Assembly: GCF_022637555.1 (NCBI RefSeq)
Contig: NZ_CP093342.1
Span: forward strand, 1,798,001 to 1,862,000
DNA: 64,000 nucleotides
Origin: Microbacterium sp. H1-D42
GTDB taxonomy: Bacteria > Actinomycetota > Actinomycetes > Actinomycetales > Microbacteriaceae
Direction: 5' to 3'
Shown: positions 37,887 through 47,244 of the stretch, piece after piece
Layout: each line of letters begins with the position of its first letter
Numbering within the stretch: the first letter of the stretch is position 1
Notes under the pieces: model-generated
Told to the model about the DNA's origin: nothing
What the model saw: only the letters and a program-made list of their open reading frames with translations
Databases searched by the model: none
Position numbers and translations under genes: made by a program

Positions 37887-40538
37887 GTGACGGACTCCGC
37901 AAAGCCTACCCTCATGGTCGTCGACGGCCACTCGCTCGCCTACCGGGCCTTCTTCGCCCTCCCCGTGGAGAATTTCACGACGAAGGACAATCAGCACACG
38001 AACGCCATCTACGGCTTCCTGTCGATGCTCGTGAACCTCATCAAGGCCGAGCAGCCGACCCACCTGGCGATCGCCTTCGACACCTCGCGACACTCGTTCC
38101 GCACAGATGAGTACCCCGAGTACAAGGCCACGCGGTCTGAGACGCCGTCCGAGTTCAAGGGACAGATCCCGCTGCTGCAGGACTGCCTAGCCGCCATGTC
38201 GATCCCGGTGCTCACCAAAGAGGGCATCGAGGCCGACGACATCCTCGCGACGCTCTCGGTGCAGGGCTCTGAGAAGGGCTACGACGTCCTCGTCGTCTCC
38301 GGCGACCGCGACACCATCCAGCTCGTCAACGACAAGGTCACGCTGCTGTACCCGTCTGTGCAGGGCGTCTCGCAGCTGAAGCGCTACGACCCGACCGCGG
38401 TGCAGGAGCGCTACGGTGTGCGCCCCGAGCAGTACCCCGATATCGCCGCGCTCGTCGGAGAGACCAGCGACAATCTGCCTGGCGTGCCGAAGGTCGGCGA
38501 GAAGACCGCGGTGAAGTGGCTCACGCAGTTCGGCAGCCTCGACGAGCTTCTCGAGCGCGCCGAGGAGATCAAGGGCGTCGTGGGCGGCAACCTGCGCGAG
38601 CACATGGACGACGTGCGCCGCAACCGCAAGCTGAACCGGCTGCTGACCGACGTCGAACTGCCGGTCGGCCCTGACGAGCTCATCGTCACGCCGATCGATG
38701 CGCAGGCCGTGCGCGACATCTTCGCCCGGCTCGAGTTCCGCACGCTGCTGCCGCGGGTGTTCGAGGCCGTCGGCGCCGGTGACGAGCCGGTGCACGACGA
38801 GCCGGCCGTGCAGGTTCCGGCTGCGGTGGAGGCGACGGGCGCTGAGATCGCGGCTTGGCTCGCGACCCAGAACGGCGAGCTCGGCCTCACCCTGGTGACG
38901 AACGCCGGTGTGATCTCGCGCGTCGGCATCGCAGGCGACACCGAACTGCGCGAGGGCGATTGGAACGACCAGACCGCCGCCGCGCTGCGCGGGTGGCTCG
39001 AATCCGATGCCGGGAAGGTGCTCAACGACGCGAAGGTCCAGGTCAAGGCGCTGCTGCGCGCCGGCATCCGACTGGGGGGCCTCCACTACGACACCCTGCT
39101 CGCCGGGTGGCTGATGCGGCCGAGCTTCCCCGACAAGACCCTCGCGCACCTCGTCGGCCGCTACCTCGACGAGAAGCTCCCCGAAGCCGACCCGTCGCAG
39201 CTGGTGCCAGAGACCGACGGCGCCACGCCGTCGCAGGAGGCGTGGTTCACGCTGCGCACCGCGGCGGCCATTCGCGAGCAGATGCCCGAGTCCGTGACCT
39301 CCGTGCTCACCGACATCGAACTGCCGACGCTGCTGGTTCTGGCCGACATGGAGTTGGCCGGCGTCGCCGTCTCGCACGACGTGCTCTCCACGTTCTCGGC
39401 CGAGCTGCTCACCCGCACCGACGCTCTCGCCGCCGACGCGTTCGCGATGGTCGGGCGCGAGTTCAACCTCGGCTCGCCGAAGCAGCTCCAGGAGGTGCTG
39501 TTCGAAGACCTGCAGCTGCCGAAGACCCGCAAGACGAAGACGGGATACTCGACGGATGCTGCGGTGCTGGCAGACCTGCAGGAGACCAACCCGCACCCGT
39601 TCCTCGACCTGCTGCTGCAGTACCGCGAGGCGACGAAGCTGCGGCAGATCATCGAGTCGCTCGACAGCGCCATCGGCAAGAACGGGCCGGTGGACGACGA
39701 TCACCGCATCCACACCACATACGTGCAGACCGGCAGCCAGACCGGTCGCCTGTCGAGCACGGATCCCAATCTGCAGAACATCCCCGTGCGCACCGAGGAG
39801 TCGCGTCGCATCCGCAGCGCGTTCGAGGTGGGCGAGGGCTACGAGACGCTGCTGACCGCCGACTACTCGCAGATCGAGATGCGCATCATGGCGCACCTGT
39901 CCGGCGACGCAGGTCTCATCGAGGCGTTCAACTCGGGCGAGGACCTGCACCGCTTCGTGGGCGCACGCGTCTTCGGCGTCGAGCCGGAAGAGGTCACATC
40001 GGCGATGCGCACCAAGGTGAAGGCGATGTCGTACGGACTGGTCTACGGCCTCTCGGCCTTCGGCCTGTCGAAGCAGCTGCGCATCGAGCAGTCCGAGGCG
40101 AAGAGGCTGATGATGGAGTACTTCGCCCGCTTCGGCGCCGTGCGCGACTATCTGCGCGCCTCAGTGCTGCAGGCGAAGGAAGACGGATACACCGAGACGA
40201 TCTTCGGCCGCCGTCGTCCGTTCCCGGATCTGACCAGCCCCAACCGCGTACTGCGTGAGAACGCCGAGCGCGCAGCGCTGAACGCCCCCATCCAGGGCAG
40301 CGCAGCCGACATCATGAAGATCGCGCTGAACCGGATCCACGCTGACCTGCGCGAGGCCGGGCTCGCTTCCCGCGCGCTGCTGCAGATCCACGACGAGCTC
40401 GTGGTGGAGATCGCACCGGGGGAGTGGGATCGGGTGGAGGCGATCGTCCGCACACAGATGGCCGGCGCAGCCGACCTCTCCGTGCCACTCGACGTGCAGG
40501 TCGGAGCAGGACGTGACTGGAACGAGGCCGCGCACTAG
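37887..40538 (+). CDS. polA: DNA polymerase I
   Basis: An 883-residue repair and Okazaki-processing polymerase. N-terminal 5'-3' exonuclease/flap domain (VVDGHSLAYRAFFAL; GIEADDILA; GETSDNLPGVPKVGEKTA). The middle 3'-5' exonuclease fold (about 300-490) lacks recognisable acidic catalytic motifs, as in mycobacteria, so no proofreading is expected. The polymerase domain has TADYSQIEMRIMAHLSGD (motif A), motif B around KAMSYGLVYGLSAFGL and QIHDELVVE (motif C). GTG chosen from the leaderless -10; it gives MTDSAKPTLMVVDG. Confidence 0.96.
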   Translation: MTDSAKPTLMVVDGHSLAYRAFFALPVENFTTKDNQHTNAIYGFLSMLVNLIKAEQPTHLAIAFDTSRHSFRTDEYPEYKATRSETPSEFKGQIPLLQDCLAAMSIPVLTKEGIEADDILATLSVQGSEKGYDVLVVSGDRDTIQLVNDKVTLLYPSVQGVSQLKRYDPTAVQERYGVRPEQYPDIAALVGETSDNLPGVPKVGEKTAVKWLTQFGSLDELLERAEEIKGVVGGNLREHMDDVRRNRKLNRLLTDVELPVGPDELIVTPIDAQAVRDIFARLEFRTLLPRVFEAVGAGDEPVHDEPAVQVPAAVEATGAEIAAWLATQNGELGLTLVTNAGVISRVGIAGDTELREGDWNDQTAAALRGWLESDAGKVLNDAKVQVKALLRAGIRLGGLHYDTLLAGWLMRPSFPDKTLAHLVGRYLDEKLPEADPSQLVPETDGATPSQEAWFTLRTAAAIREQMPESVTSVLTDIELPTLLVLADMELAGVAVSHDVLSTFSAELLTRTDALAADAFAMVGREFNLGSPKQLQEVLFEDLQLPKTRKTKTGYSTDAAVLADLQETNPHPFLDLLLQYREATKLRQIIESLDSAIGKNGPVDDDHRIHTTYVQTGSQTGRLSSTDPNLQNIPVRTEESRRIRSAFEVGEGYETLLTADYSQIEMRIMAHLSGDAGLIEAFNSGEDLHRFVGARVFGVEPEEVTSAMRTKVKAMSYGLVYGLSAFGLSKQLRIEQSEAKRLMMEYFARFGAVRDYLRASVLQAKEDGYTETIFGRRRPFPDLTSPNRVLRENAERAALNAPIQGSAADIMKIALNRIHADLREAGLASRALLQIHDELVVEIAPGEWDRVEAIVRTQMAGAADLSVPLDVQVGAGRDWNEAAH

Positions 40539-40553
40539 ACAGCGCTGCGGGGC

Positions 40554-40559
40554 TAGGCT
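40554..40559 (+). promoter_or_regulatory. -10 hexamer TAGGCT, leaderless start
   Basis: TAGGCT ends 7 nt before the ATG at 40567. Confidence 0.55.
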
Positions 40560-40566
40560 CGAATCC

Positions 40567-42240
40567 ATGACTGCTGAGCCCCGCACCCCGTCCGCCATCG
40601 ACCAGGTCGCCGAGGACTGGGTCGACACGCTGGTCGAGCTGTCGCCGGTCCTTGCCACCTACATCGGACGCAATGAAGCGAACGCCCGGCTCGACGACGT
40701 GAGCCCCGCCGGACACGACCGCGCCGTCGCGGCAGCCCGCGACGCTCTCGCGAAGCTGGATGCCCTCGAGCCGGTCGACAAGATCGACGAGGTCACCAAG
40801 ACAGACCTGTCGGCCGAGCTGCGCCTGCAGTCGGAGCTGCACGACGCCCAGTGGCATCTGCGAGACCTCAACGTCATCGCATCTGCGCCGCAGGACTTCC
40901 GTCAGGCGTTCGATCTTATGCCCACCGACACCGTCGAGGACTGGTCGGTCGTCTCCGAGCGCCTGTCAGCGGTCCCCGGAGCGTTGAAGGGCTACATCGA
41001 GACGCTGCGCGAGGGCATCCGACACGGCGTGGTCCCTGCCCGCCGCCAGGTGCGCGAGGTCGCGACGCAGATCGCCCGCTACAGCGCCGACGAGGGCTTC
41101 TTCGCCGACTTCGTCGCGGGAGCTGCTCCTAAGGGCGGCCAGCTGCCGGCATCCCTCGCCCGCGACCTGGCCGACCACGCCGGCGCCGCACGCGTCGCGT
41201 ACGACGCGCTCGGTGAGTTCCTCACCGGCGAGCTCGCCCCGGTGGCAGGGGAGGAGGATGCCGTCGGTCGTGACCTGTACGCGCTGAACTCCCGCCGCTT
41301 CCTCGGCGCCACCATCGACCTCGACGAGACCTACGAGTGGGGGCGCGAGGAGCTCGCGCGGATGATCGCCGAGCAGGAATCGATCGCCCGCGAGATCCTG
41401 CCAGGTGCCACCGTGGAGGAGGCCGTGGCGCACCTCGAGGCCGATCCGGCCCGCAAACTGCAGGGCACCGACGCGCTGCAGAAGTGGATGCAGGAGACCA
41501 GCGACCGTGCGATCGCCGAGCTGGGTGCGTCGCACTTCGACATCCCCGAGCAGATCCGCGAGCTCGAGTGCATGATCGCGCCCACGCAGGAAGGCGGCAT
41601 CTACTACACCGGTCCGACCGACGACTTCTCCCGCCCGGGCCGGATGTGGTGGTCTGTGCCCGCGGGTGTCACCGAGTTCGACACCTGGCGCGAGCTGACC
41701 ACTGTCTACCACGAGGGCGTTCCCGGCCACCACCTGCAGATCGCGCAGGCGACGTACAACCGCGCCGAGCTGAACACCTGGCGACGTGTGCTCGCCGGCA
41801 CCTCCGGTCACGCCGAAGGCTGGGCGCTGTACGCCGAGCGGCTGATGCAGCAGCTCGGGTACCTCGATGACCCGGCCGACCGGCTCGGCATGCTCGACGG
41901 CCAGCGCATGCGCGCGCTGCGCGTGGTGCTCGACATCGGCGTGCACCTGAAGAAGCCGCGGCTCGACGGCCAGGGCGTGTGGGACCACGACTACGCCCTC
42001 GACCAGATGCGCCACAACGTCAACATGCCGGACGAGTTCCGTCAGTTCGAGGTCAACCGCTACCTGGGCTGGCCGGGGCAGGCGCCGTCGTACAAGGTCG
42101 GCCAGCGCATCTGGGAGCAGGTGCGTGACACCGTGCGCGAGCAGCAGGGTGACGCGTTCAACTTCAAGGACTTCCACAAGCAGGCGCTCGACATCGGCGG
42201 CGTCGGCCTCGACACGTTGCGCAGCAGCTTCGTGAGTTGA
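40567..42240 (+). CDS. DUF885-family metallopeptidase-like protein
   Basis: A 557-residue predicted cytosolic oligopeptidase of the DUF885 family, alpha-helical throughout with no signal peptide. The putative zinc site is H382-E-G-V-P-G-H388-H389 and a downstream glutamate in HAEGWALYAERL, which is the conserved DUF885 pattern. ATG supported by a leaderless -10; upstream in-frame codons lie in polA. The stop overlaps a possible TTG of the next gene, so the two may be co-transcribed. Confidence 0.85.
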   Translation: MTAEPRTPSAIDQVAEDWVDTLVELSPVLATYIGRNEANARLDDVSPAGHDRAVAAARDALAKLDALEPVDKIDEVTKTDLSAELRLQSELHDAQWHLRDLNVIASAPQDFRQAFDLMPTDTVEDWSVVSERLSAVPGALKGYIETLREGIRHGVVPARRQVREVATQIARYSADEGFFADFVAGAAPKGGQLPASLARDLADHAGAARVAYDALGEFLTGELAPVAGEEDAVGRDLYALNSRRFLGATIDLDETYEWGREELARMIAEQESIAREILPGATVEEAVAHLEADPARKLQGTDALQKWMQETSDRAIAELGASHFDIPEQIRELECMIAPTQEGGIYYTGPTDDFSRPGRMWWSVPAGVTEFDTWRELTTVYHEGVPGHHLQIAQATYNRAELNTWRRVLAGTSGHAEGWALYAERLMQQLGYLDDPADRLGMLDGQRMRALRVVLDIGVHLKKPRLDGQGVWDHDYALDQMRHNVNMPDEFRQFEVNRYLGWPGQAPSYKVGQRIWEQVRDTVREQQGDAFNFKDFHKQALDIGGVGLDTLRSSFVS

Positions 42241-42242
42241 AC

Positions 42243-43274
42243 ATGTCGATCCAATTCGGACTCGACACCTTCGGCGATGTCACCCGCGGCCAGGACGGCG
42301 AGCTGCTCAGTCAGGCGCAGACGATCCGCAACGTGGTGGCGCAGGCCGAGCTGGCAGAGAGCATCGGCATCGACTTCTTCGGAGTCGGTGAGCACCATCG
42401 TCCTGATTTCGCGATCTCCGCTCCTGAGATGGTGCTCGCCGCCATCGCCGCGCGCACCGACAGCATCCGACTCGGCACAGCGGTGACGGTGCTGTCCTCG
42501 GATGACCCTGTGCGGGTGTACGAGCGCTTCGCGACGCTGGACGCTGTCTCGAGCGGTCGCGCCGAGATCGTCGTGGGACGCGGATCATTCGTCGAGTCGT
42601 TCGCCCTGTTCGGTCACGATCTGCGCGACTATGAGGCGCTGTTCGAAGAGAAGCTGGAGCTGCTCGTCGAGCTCGTGAAGGAGCAGCCGGTCACCTGGTC
42701 GGGCACGATGCGTCCCGCTCTGGACGGCGCTGATGTGTTCCCCAAGACCGAGAACGGCATGCCGATCTGGGTCGGCGTCGGCGGCAGCCCCGAGTCGGTG
42801 ATGCGCGTCGCACGCCACGGCGTCGGCCTGATGCTCGCGATCATCGGCGGATCAGCCGGGCGCTTCGCACCGTTCGTCGAGCTGTATCACCGGTCGGTGG
42901 CCAGTTACGGCACGCAGGCGCACCCGATCGTCGTGCACTCACCAGGACATGTCGGCGAGACCGATGATGACGCCTGGGACGAGGCGTACCCCGGGTTCGA
43001 GGCGATGCACGAGACGATCGGGCGGGAACGAGGATGGCCGGCGTACAGTCGCGCGCGCTTCCAGAATGAGGTCGGCCCCGCCGGCGCGGTCTACAGTGGC
43101 TCGCCCGAGCGGGTGGCGGCCAAGATCGCCGACACGATCCGCACGCTCGGCGTCGGTCGTTTCGATCTGAAGTACGCCAACGGCACGCTCTCGCACGAGG
43201 CGATGATGCGCAGCATCGAGCTGTACGGCACCGAGGTCATCCCACGCGTGAAACGATTGCTGGCCGACGACTGA
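42243..43274 (+). CDS. LLM-class flavin-dependent oxidoreductase
   Basis: A 343-residue bacterial-luciferase-like TIM barrel using FMNH2/F420H2-type cofactors. Recognisable are FGLDTFGDVT at the N-terminus, the ESIGIDFFGVGEHH strand, SSGRAEIVVGRGSF and the C-terminal KIADTIRTLGVGRFDLKY. It resembles the Atu2307/SP_0267-type subgroup by its N-terminus. ATG at 42243, two bases after the previous stop; a TTG at 42237 is the alternative. Substrate unknown. Confidence 0.88.
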   Translation: MSIQFGLDTFGDVTRGQDGELLSQAQTIRNVVAQAELAESIGIDFFGVGEHHRPDFAISAPEMVLAAIAARTDSIRLGTAVTVLSSDDPVRVYERFATLDAVSSGRAEIVVGRGSFVESFALFGHDLRDYEALFEEKLELLVELVKEQPVTWSGTMRPALDGADVFPKTENGMPIWVGVGGSPESVMRVARHGVGLMLAIIGGSAGRFAPFVELYHRSVASYGTQAHPIVVHSPGHVGETDDDAWDEAYPGFEAMHETIGRERGWPAYSRARFQNEVGPAGAVYSGSPERVAAKIADTIRTLGVGRFDLKYANGTLSHEAMMRSIELYGTEVIPRVKRLLADD

Positions 43275-43310
43275 ACCTGACCCGCGGGCGTCCGAGGCCG
43301 CCGGCGGGAA

Positions 43311-43316
43311 TAGGCT
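43311..43316 (+). promoter_or_regulatory. -10 hexamer TAGGCT, leaderless start
   Basis: TAGGCT ends 6 nt before the ATG at 43323. Confidence 0.5.
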
Positions 43317-43322
43317 GGAGTG

Positions 43323-44078
43323 ATGGCAGCAGTGCGTTTTGTGGCGATCGGCGACTCCTTCACCGAGGGGGTGGGGGATGAGCTCCCCGACGGCACGGTG
43401 CGCGGCTGGGCCGATCTGACGGCGCAGGGATGGGCGGATGCCACCGGCGAGCCGATCCAGTACTCGAACCTCGCGATCCGCGGGCGCCTGGTGTGGCCGA
43501 TCGTCGACGAGCAGCTCGATCGCGCCCTGACCCTGCAGCCCACCCATCTCTCTTTCAACGGCGGAGGCAACGACATCCTGCGGCCCGGCGTCGACATCGA
43601 GCACATCGCCGATGCATTCACCCGCGTGCTGCGCCGGTGCGACGAAGAGGGTGTGCAGCTCATCCTGCTCTCGGGGGCGAACCCCAGCCCGCAGCTGCCG
43701 ATGGGCGACGTGTTCCAGAAGCGCGGCGATCTGCTGGCTGCGGCCGTCGAGCGTCGGATCGAGAACTGCCCCGACGTGATCCGCGCGTGGAACTGGCCGG
43801 ACGCCGAACTGTCGCAGCCGCGGTACTGGTCACAGGACCGTCTGCATATGAATGCGAACGGGCATCACCGAGTGGCCGCGCGCGTGCTGAATGCGCTGGG
43901 TCTTGAACCGCGCGAGGACTGGTGGGCGCCAACCACCGCGCTGCCGACCGGAGCGTCCGGGTTCGCCTACTACAGGGAGTTCGTCGGTCCGTGGATCAAG
44001 CGGCGCGTCACACGCACGTCGTCCGGCGACGGGCGCGCGGCGAAGTACGCCGATTGGGTAGAGCGGATGCCGCAGTGA
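43323..44078 (+). CDS. SGNH/GDSL-family hydrolase
   Basis: A 251-residue cytosolic esterase-like protein. Block I is IGDSFTEG with Ser12 nucleophile, block III is GGGND, and block V is DRLHMNANGHH with catalytic Asp/His. The C-terminal 50 residues, basic and ending near the stop, extend past the usual fold. Start at ATG 43323 fits the -10 spacing; a GTG three bases earlier is possible. The next gene overlaps its stop (GTGA). Confidence 0.92.
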   Translation: MAAVRFVAIGDSFTEGVGDELPDGTVRGWADLTAQGWADATGEPIQYSNLAIRGRLVWPIVDEQLDRALTLQPTHLSFNGGGNDILRPGVDIEHIADAFTRVLRRCDEEGVQLILLSGANPSPQLPMGDVFQKRGDLLAAAVERRIENCPDVIRAWNWPDAELSQPRYWSQDRLHMNANGHHRVAARVLNALGLEPREDWWAPTTALPTGASGFAYYREFVGPWIKRRVTRTSSGDGRAAKYADWVERMPQ

Positions 44079-44737
44079 GTCGCTTCAGCGGGCGGCGCCT
44101 GCCGCGTCGGTTCCTGCAGCTCGCGGTCGGCCTGTTCCTCTACGGAATCGGCATCGCATTCATCATCCGCGGGGCGATCGGCGCCGCGCCCTGGGATGTG
44201 CTGGCACAGGGGATCGCTCGGCATGTGCCCCTTTCCTTCGGCACAGTCACGATCCTGGTCAGCGTCATCGTGCTGCTGCTGTGGATCCCCATCAAGCAGA
44301 AGCCGGGCATCGGCGCGATCCTGAACGCCCTGGCGGTCGGGCCTGCGGCCGACCTCGGCCTGCGGATCCTTCCCGAACCCGATGCGCTGTGGCTGCAGGT
44401 GCTGTTCTTCGCGATCGGCCTCACAGTGCTCGCCGCGGCGACAGGACTGTACATCGGCGCGCATTTCGGTCCGGGCCCGCGTGACGGACTCATGACTGGT
44501 CTGCACCAGCAGCTGGGCTGGCCGATCTGGGTGGTGCGCACCGGCCTGGAGGTGACCGTGGTGATCATCGGCTGGGCGCTCGGCGGCAACGTCGGCGTCG
44601 GCACGGTGGCATTCGCGCTGCTGGTCGGACCGATGTGCCAGTTCTTCATGCGCGTGTTCGCCGTGCGGCTCGCCGGGGGCGAGGATCCGCGACGCGGCGC
44701 CGGCACGCACACCGGACCTGTCCCGGTGCGGGGCTGA
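44075..44737 (+). CDS. YczE/YitT-like integral membrane protein
   Basis: A 220-residue membrane protein with five or six predicted segments. The N-terminal pattern LFLYGIGIAFIIRGAIGAAPWDVLAQG and the GxxxGPGPRDGLMTGL stretch resemble the YczE/YyaS/YitT family, of unknown function. The GTG at 44075 overlaps the SGNH hydrolase stop; longer frames upstream are shadows. Operonic with the SGNH hydrolase and probably the following gene. Confidence 0.85.
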   Translation: MSRFSGRRLPRRFLQLAVGLFLYGIGIAFIIRGAIGAAPWDVLAQGIARHVPLSFGTVTILVSVIVLLLWIPIKQKPGIGAILNALAVGPAADLGLRILPEPDALWLQVLFFAIGLTVLAAATGLYIGAHFGPGPRDGLMTGLHQQLGWPIWVVRTGLEVTVVIIGWALGGNVGVGTVAFALLVGPMCQFFMRVFAVRLAGGEDPRRGAGTHTGPVPVRG

Positions 44738-44742
44738 CGAGG

Positions 44743-45486
44743 GTGGATCTCTGGGAGCTGCAGGCGCTGCCGGCCGGCTCGGTGACGCTGCATGACGCAC
44801 GTCGCAAGACGCACCGCACCGTTCCGCTCGAGCCGTTCGAGATCGGCGTCTTCGCCGTCACCGAAGAGCAGTTCGCTGAGGTCCTCGGGGTGCCGGCGCA
44901 GCATCCACGTCGCCCCGCCCGCGATCTCAGCTGGCTGCGCGCGGTGCGCTTCTGCAACGCAGCCTCCGAGTGGGAGGGACTCGACCCCGCCTATACGTTC
45001 GACGGCGAGGACGTCACGTGGCACGTCGACAGCGACGGATACCGTCTGCCGACCGAGGCGGAGTGGGAGTACGCCTGCCGGGCAGGCTCCGTGGGCCCGC
45101 ATTACGCTCCGCTGCCCGATGCCGCGTGGACCGCTGCCGATGGCGGTTCGGCTCCGCATGACGTCGGGCTCAAGCTGCCGAACCTCAACGGCCTCTTCGA
45201 CACGCTCGGCAACGTCTGGGAGTGGTGCTGGGACTTCTTGGACCCCGAGCGGTATGACGACTACCGGGTGTTCCGCGGGGGCGGGTTCGCCGATGACGCC
45301 TTCAGCGTGCGCGCGTCGGTGCGGCGCGGCGGCGCGCCGCGGATGCACCACGACGACGTCGGCATGCGGTTCGCGCGCGGGGGCTTCGATGCAGTGGATG
45401 CTGCGCAGGGCTGGTCTGCACAGGCCGACCTCGAGCACGGCGGGCGCGGGGGAGCGCGCCCGATGGGGTGGACGCCGCGGGGCTGA
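44743..45486 (+). CDS. Sulfatase-modifying-factor-like (FGE/EgtB fold) protein, probably not a formylglycine generator
   Basis: A 247-residue protein with the FGE-sulfatase (SUMF1) fold: YRLPTEAEWEYACRAGS, LGNVWEWCWDF and VFRGGGFADDAFSVRASVRRG are hallmark strands. True formylglycine-generating enzymes have a copper-binding cysteine in an RCA motif near the end; here the equivalent reads GMRFARGG, so that cysteine is missing. It may be an EgtB-like or purely structural homologue. GTG start six bases after the upstream stop. No sulfatase gene is nearby. Convergent with the next gene, three bases apart. Confidence 0.75.
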   Translation: MDLWELQALPAGSVTLHDARRKTHRTVPLEPFEIGVFAVTEEQFAEVLGVPAQHPRRPARDLSWLRAVRFCNAASEWEGLDPAYTFDGEDVTWHVDSDGYRLPTEAEWEYACRAGSVGPHYAPLPDAAWTAADGGSAPHDVGLKLPNLNGLFDTLGNVWEWCWDFLDPERYDDYRVFRGGGFADDAFSVRASVRRGGAPRMHHDDVGMRFARGGFDAVDAAQGWSAQADLEHGGRGGARPMGWTPRG

Positions 45487-45489
45487 CGC

Positions 45490-45906
45490 TCAGCCCTTCA
45501 CGCGGATCATGTATCGGTTGGGGTCTTCCGACGGCGCGAAGCCGTACTGCGCGTACAGCCCGTGGGCGTCGGCTGTTGCCAGCACGATGCGCTTCACCGG
45601 CAGGGACTCGATGTCGGCGACCACTCCGGCGACGAGCATCTTCCCGGCTCCGCTGCCCCGTACGGCGGGATCGACGAAGACGTCGCACAACCAGGCGAAT
45701 GTGACGCCGTCGGTGACCACGCGCGCATAGGCGACCTGCGTGCCTGCTGCGTCGAGGATCGCATAGTTGCGCGACGCGTCGATGGCGGCATCCTGCAGCT
45801 CACGCGCTCTTCCCTTGGCCCAGTAGGACTGATCGCTGAGCCACGTGTGCACCCGCTCGCGGTCGATGTCGGCGCTGTCGGTGCTGAGGCGGTAGCCGTG
45901 GGTCAT
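45490..45906 (-). CDS. GNAT N-acetyltransferase
   Basis: A 138-residue acetyltransferase: the central LCDVFVDPAVRGSGAGKMLVAG is the acetyl-CoA pyrophosphate loop (motif A), and LYAQYGFAPSEDPNRYM is motif B. Close in layout to E. coli YjhB/YhfO-type small GNATs. The ATG at 45906 overlaps the stop of the upstream MFS gene (ATGA), so it is the second gene of a two-gene unit. Target unknown. Confidence 0.9.
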   Translation of the reverse strand: MTHGYRLSTDSADIDRERVHTWLSDQSYWAKGRARELQDAAIDASRNYAILDAAGTQVAYARVVTDGVTFAWLCDVFVDPAVRGSGAGKMLVAGVVADIESLPVKRIVLATADAHGLYAQYGFAPSEDPNRYMIRVKG

Positions 45907-47231
45907 CGGTGTCGTCTTCTCTCGGGGTCGAGCCCCATCCGGATGCGGGTGTTCTTGCGCTCGTAGATGATGAAGGCGGTGCCGAGCGCCCACAGCGGCA
46001 GCTGGGTGAGGAAGGCCCACCGGAACGCCTCCAGGGAGTACGTGTCCGGGGTGCCGGCGCCCTGCACATCGAGCATCAGGCCGATCAGGAAGATCGCCAC
46101 GAGCGCGGCGAGGAATCCGCCGGAGTTGGTCACGCCGGTTGCGGTGCTGAGCCGGTGCGCCGGGTTGTGCGTGCGGGCGTGGTCGAACGCGATCATGGAT
46201 GCCGGACCTCCGGCGGCAAGGCAGATGACGAGCACGGTGAGCAGCCAGATCGGCGCTGGGCCCGGCCAGAACGCGACCGCGAGCCAGGCGATCACCTGCA
46301 CGACGATGCTGGGCAGCACCAGGGCCAGCGAGCGCCGTGTCGGGATGCGTCGCGACAGCATCCCGAGCAGGGGACTCAGCGACATCGCCACGACGACGTT
46401 CAGCGAGAGCAAGCCTGCGGCCGCCGCGGCGGAGAGCCCCTCGCCGGCGGTCAGGAACGGCATGCCCCACAACAGCAGGAAGGCCGTGCCTGCGAAGGGA
46501 GTGGTGAAGTGCGACCAGAAGGCGAGGCGGGTGCCCGGGTGCGCCCACGCCGCGCGGATGCCGACGCCGGTGTCGATGGCAGACGTGACGACCCGGACGA
46601 CCCCGGTCTCGGTGTTGACGCTCACGTCGGCCTGCTGCTCAGCCGGATGGTTGCGCACGATCGCCCAGACCAGCACCGCGAAGAGCAATCCGAGGCCGGC
46701 GATGCTGCCGAAGGTGATCGTCCAGGACGTCGCGTGCAGCAGGGCCGCGAGCGGCAGAAGCGCGGCGAGCTGACCAGTCTGCCCGACGAGCCCCGTCAGC
46801 TGCACCATGATCGGGCCTCGCTGCGCCGGGAACCAGGTGGCCACCAGGCGCAGCACCGCGGGGAAGATCGCGGCATCGCCGGCACCCAGCAGCACGCGGG
46901 CGACGAGCGCGACGCCGATGCTGGGCGAGATCGCCATCACGAACTGGCCGAGGGCCATCAACAGCATCCCGATCACCATGATGGGTCGAGACCCGAAGCG
47001 GTCGAGCAGTACGCCGATCGGGATCTGCATGCCGCCGTAGACGGCGAGCTGCACGACGGCGAACATCGAAAGGGTCGCGGCGTCGGCGTCGAACCGCTCG
47101 GCGGTGTCGACCCCCACCGCGCTGAGGGAGTTCCGGTTCGTGATCGCGAGGATGTACGCGGCGACCGCGACACCCCAGACCAACCATGCGCGCCATCCTG
47201 GCGAGGTGCGGAGAGGGGGAACGGCGGTCAC
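45903..47231 (-). CDS. MFS transporter
   Basis: A 442-residue major facilitator with 12 predicted membrane segments in two halves around a central loop (about residues 195-240). The motif A-like GVLLDRFGSRPIMVIG follows TM2, and its second-half counterpart is LGMLSRRIPTRRSL. It resembles NarK/nitrate or sugar-phosphate-type MFS only generally; substrate unknown. The GTG at 47231 is chosen because a TAGCCT element lies 7 nt upstream and because it gives a short cytoplasmic N-terminus; an upstream in-frame stretch has no promoter or binding site. Confidence 0.9.
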   Translation of the reverse strand: MTAVPPLRTSPGWRAWLVWGVAVAAYILAITNRNSLSAVGVDTAERFDADAATLSMFAVVQLAVYGGMQIPIGVLLDRFGSRPIMVIGMLLMALGQFVMAISPSIGVALVARVLLGAGDAAIFPAVLRLVATWFPAQRGPIMVQLTGLVGQTGQLAALLPLAALLHATSWTITFGSIAGLGLLFAVLVWAIVRNHPAEQQADVSVNTETGVVRVVTSAIDTGVGIRAAWAHPGTRLAFWSHFTTPFAGTAFLLLWGMPFLTAGEGLSAAAAAGLLSLNVVVAMSLSPLLGMLSRRIPTRRSLALVLPSIVVQVIAWLAVAFWPGPAPIWLLTVLVICLAAGGPASMIAFDHARTHNPAHRLSTATGVTNSGGFLAALVAIFLIGLMLDVQGAGTPDTYSLEAFRWAFLTQLPLWALGTAFIIYERKNTRIRMGLDPERRRHR

Positions 47232-47238
47232 TCCTGCA

Positions 47239-47244
47239 AGGCTA
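47239..47244 (-). promoter_or_regulatory. -10 hexamer TAGCCT, leaderless MFS start
   Basis: On the reverse strand, TAGCCT followed by 7 nt and the GTG at 47231. Confidence 0.5.
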
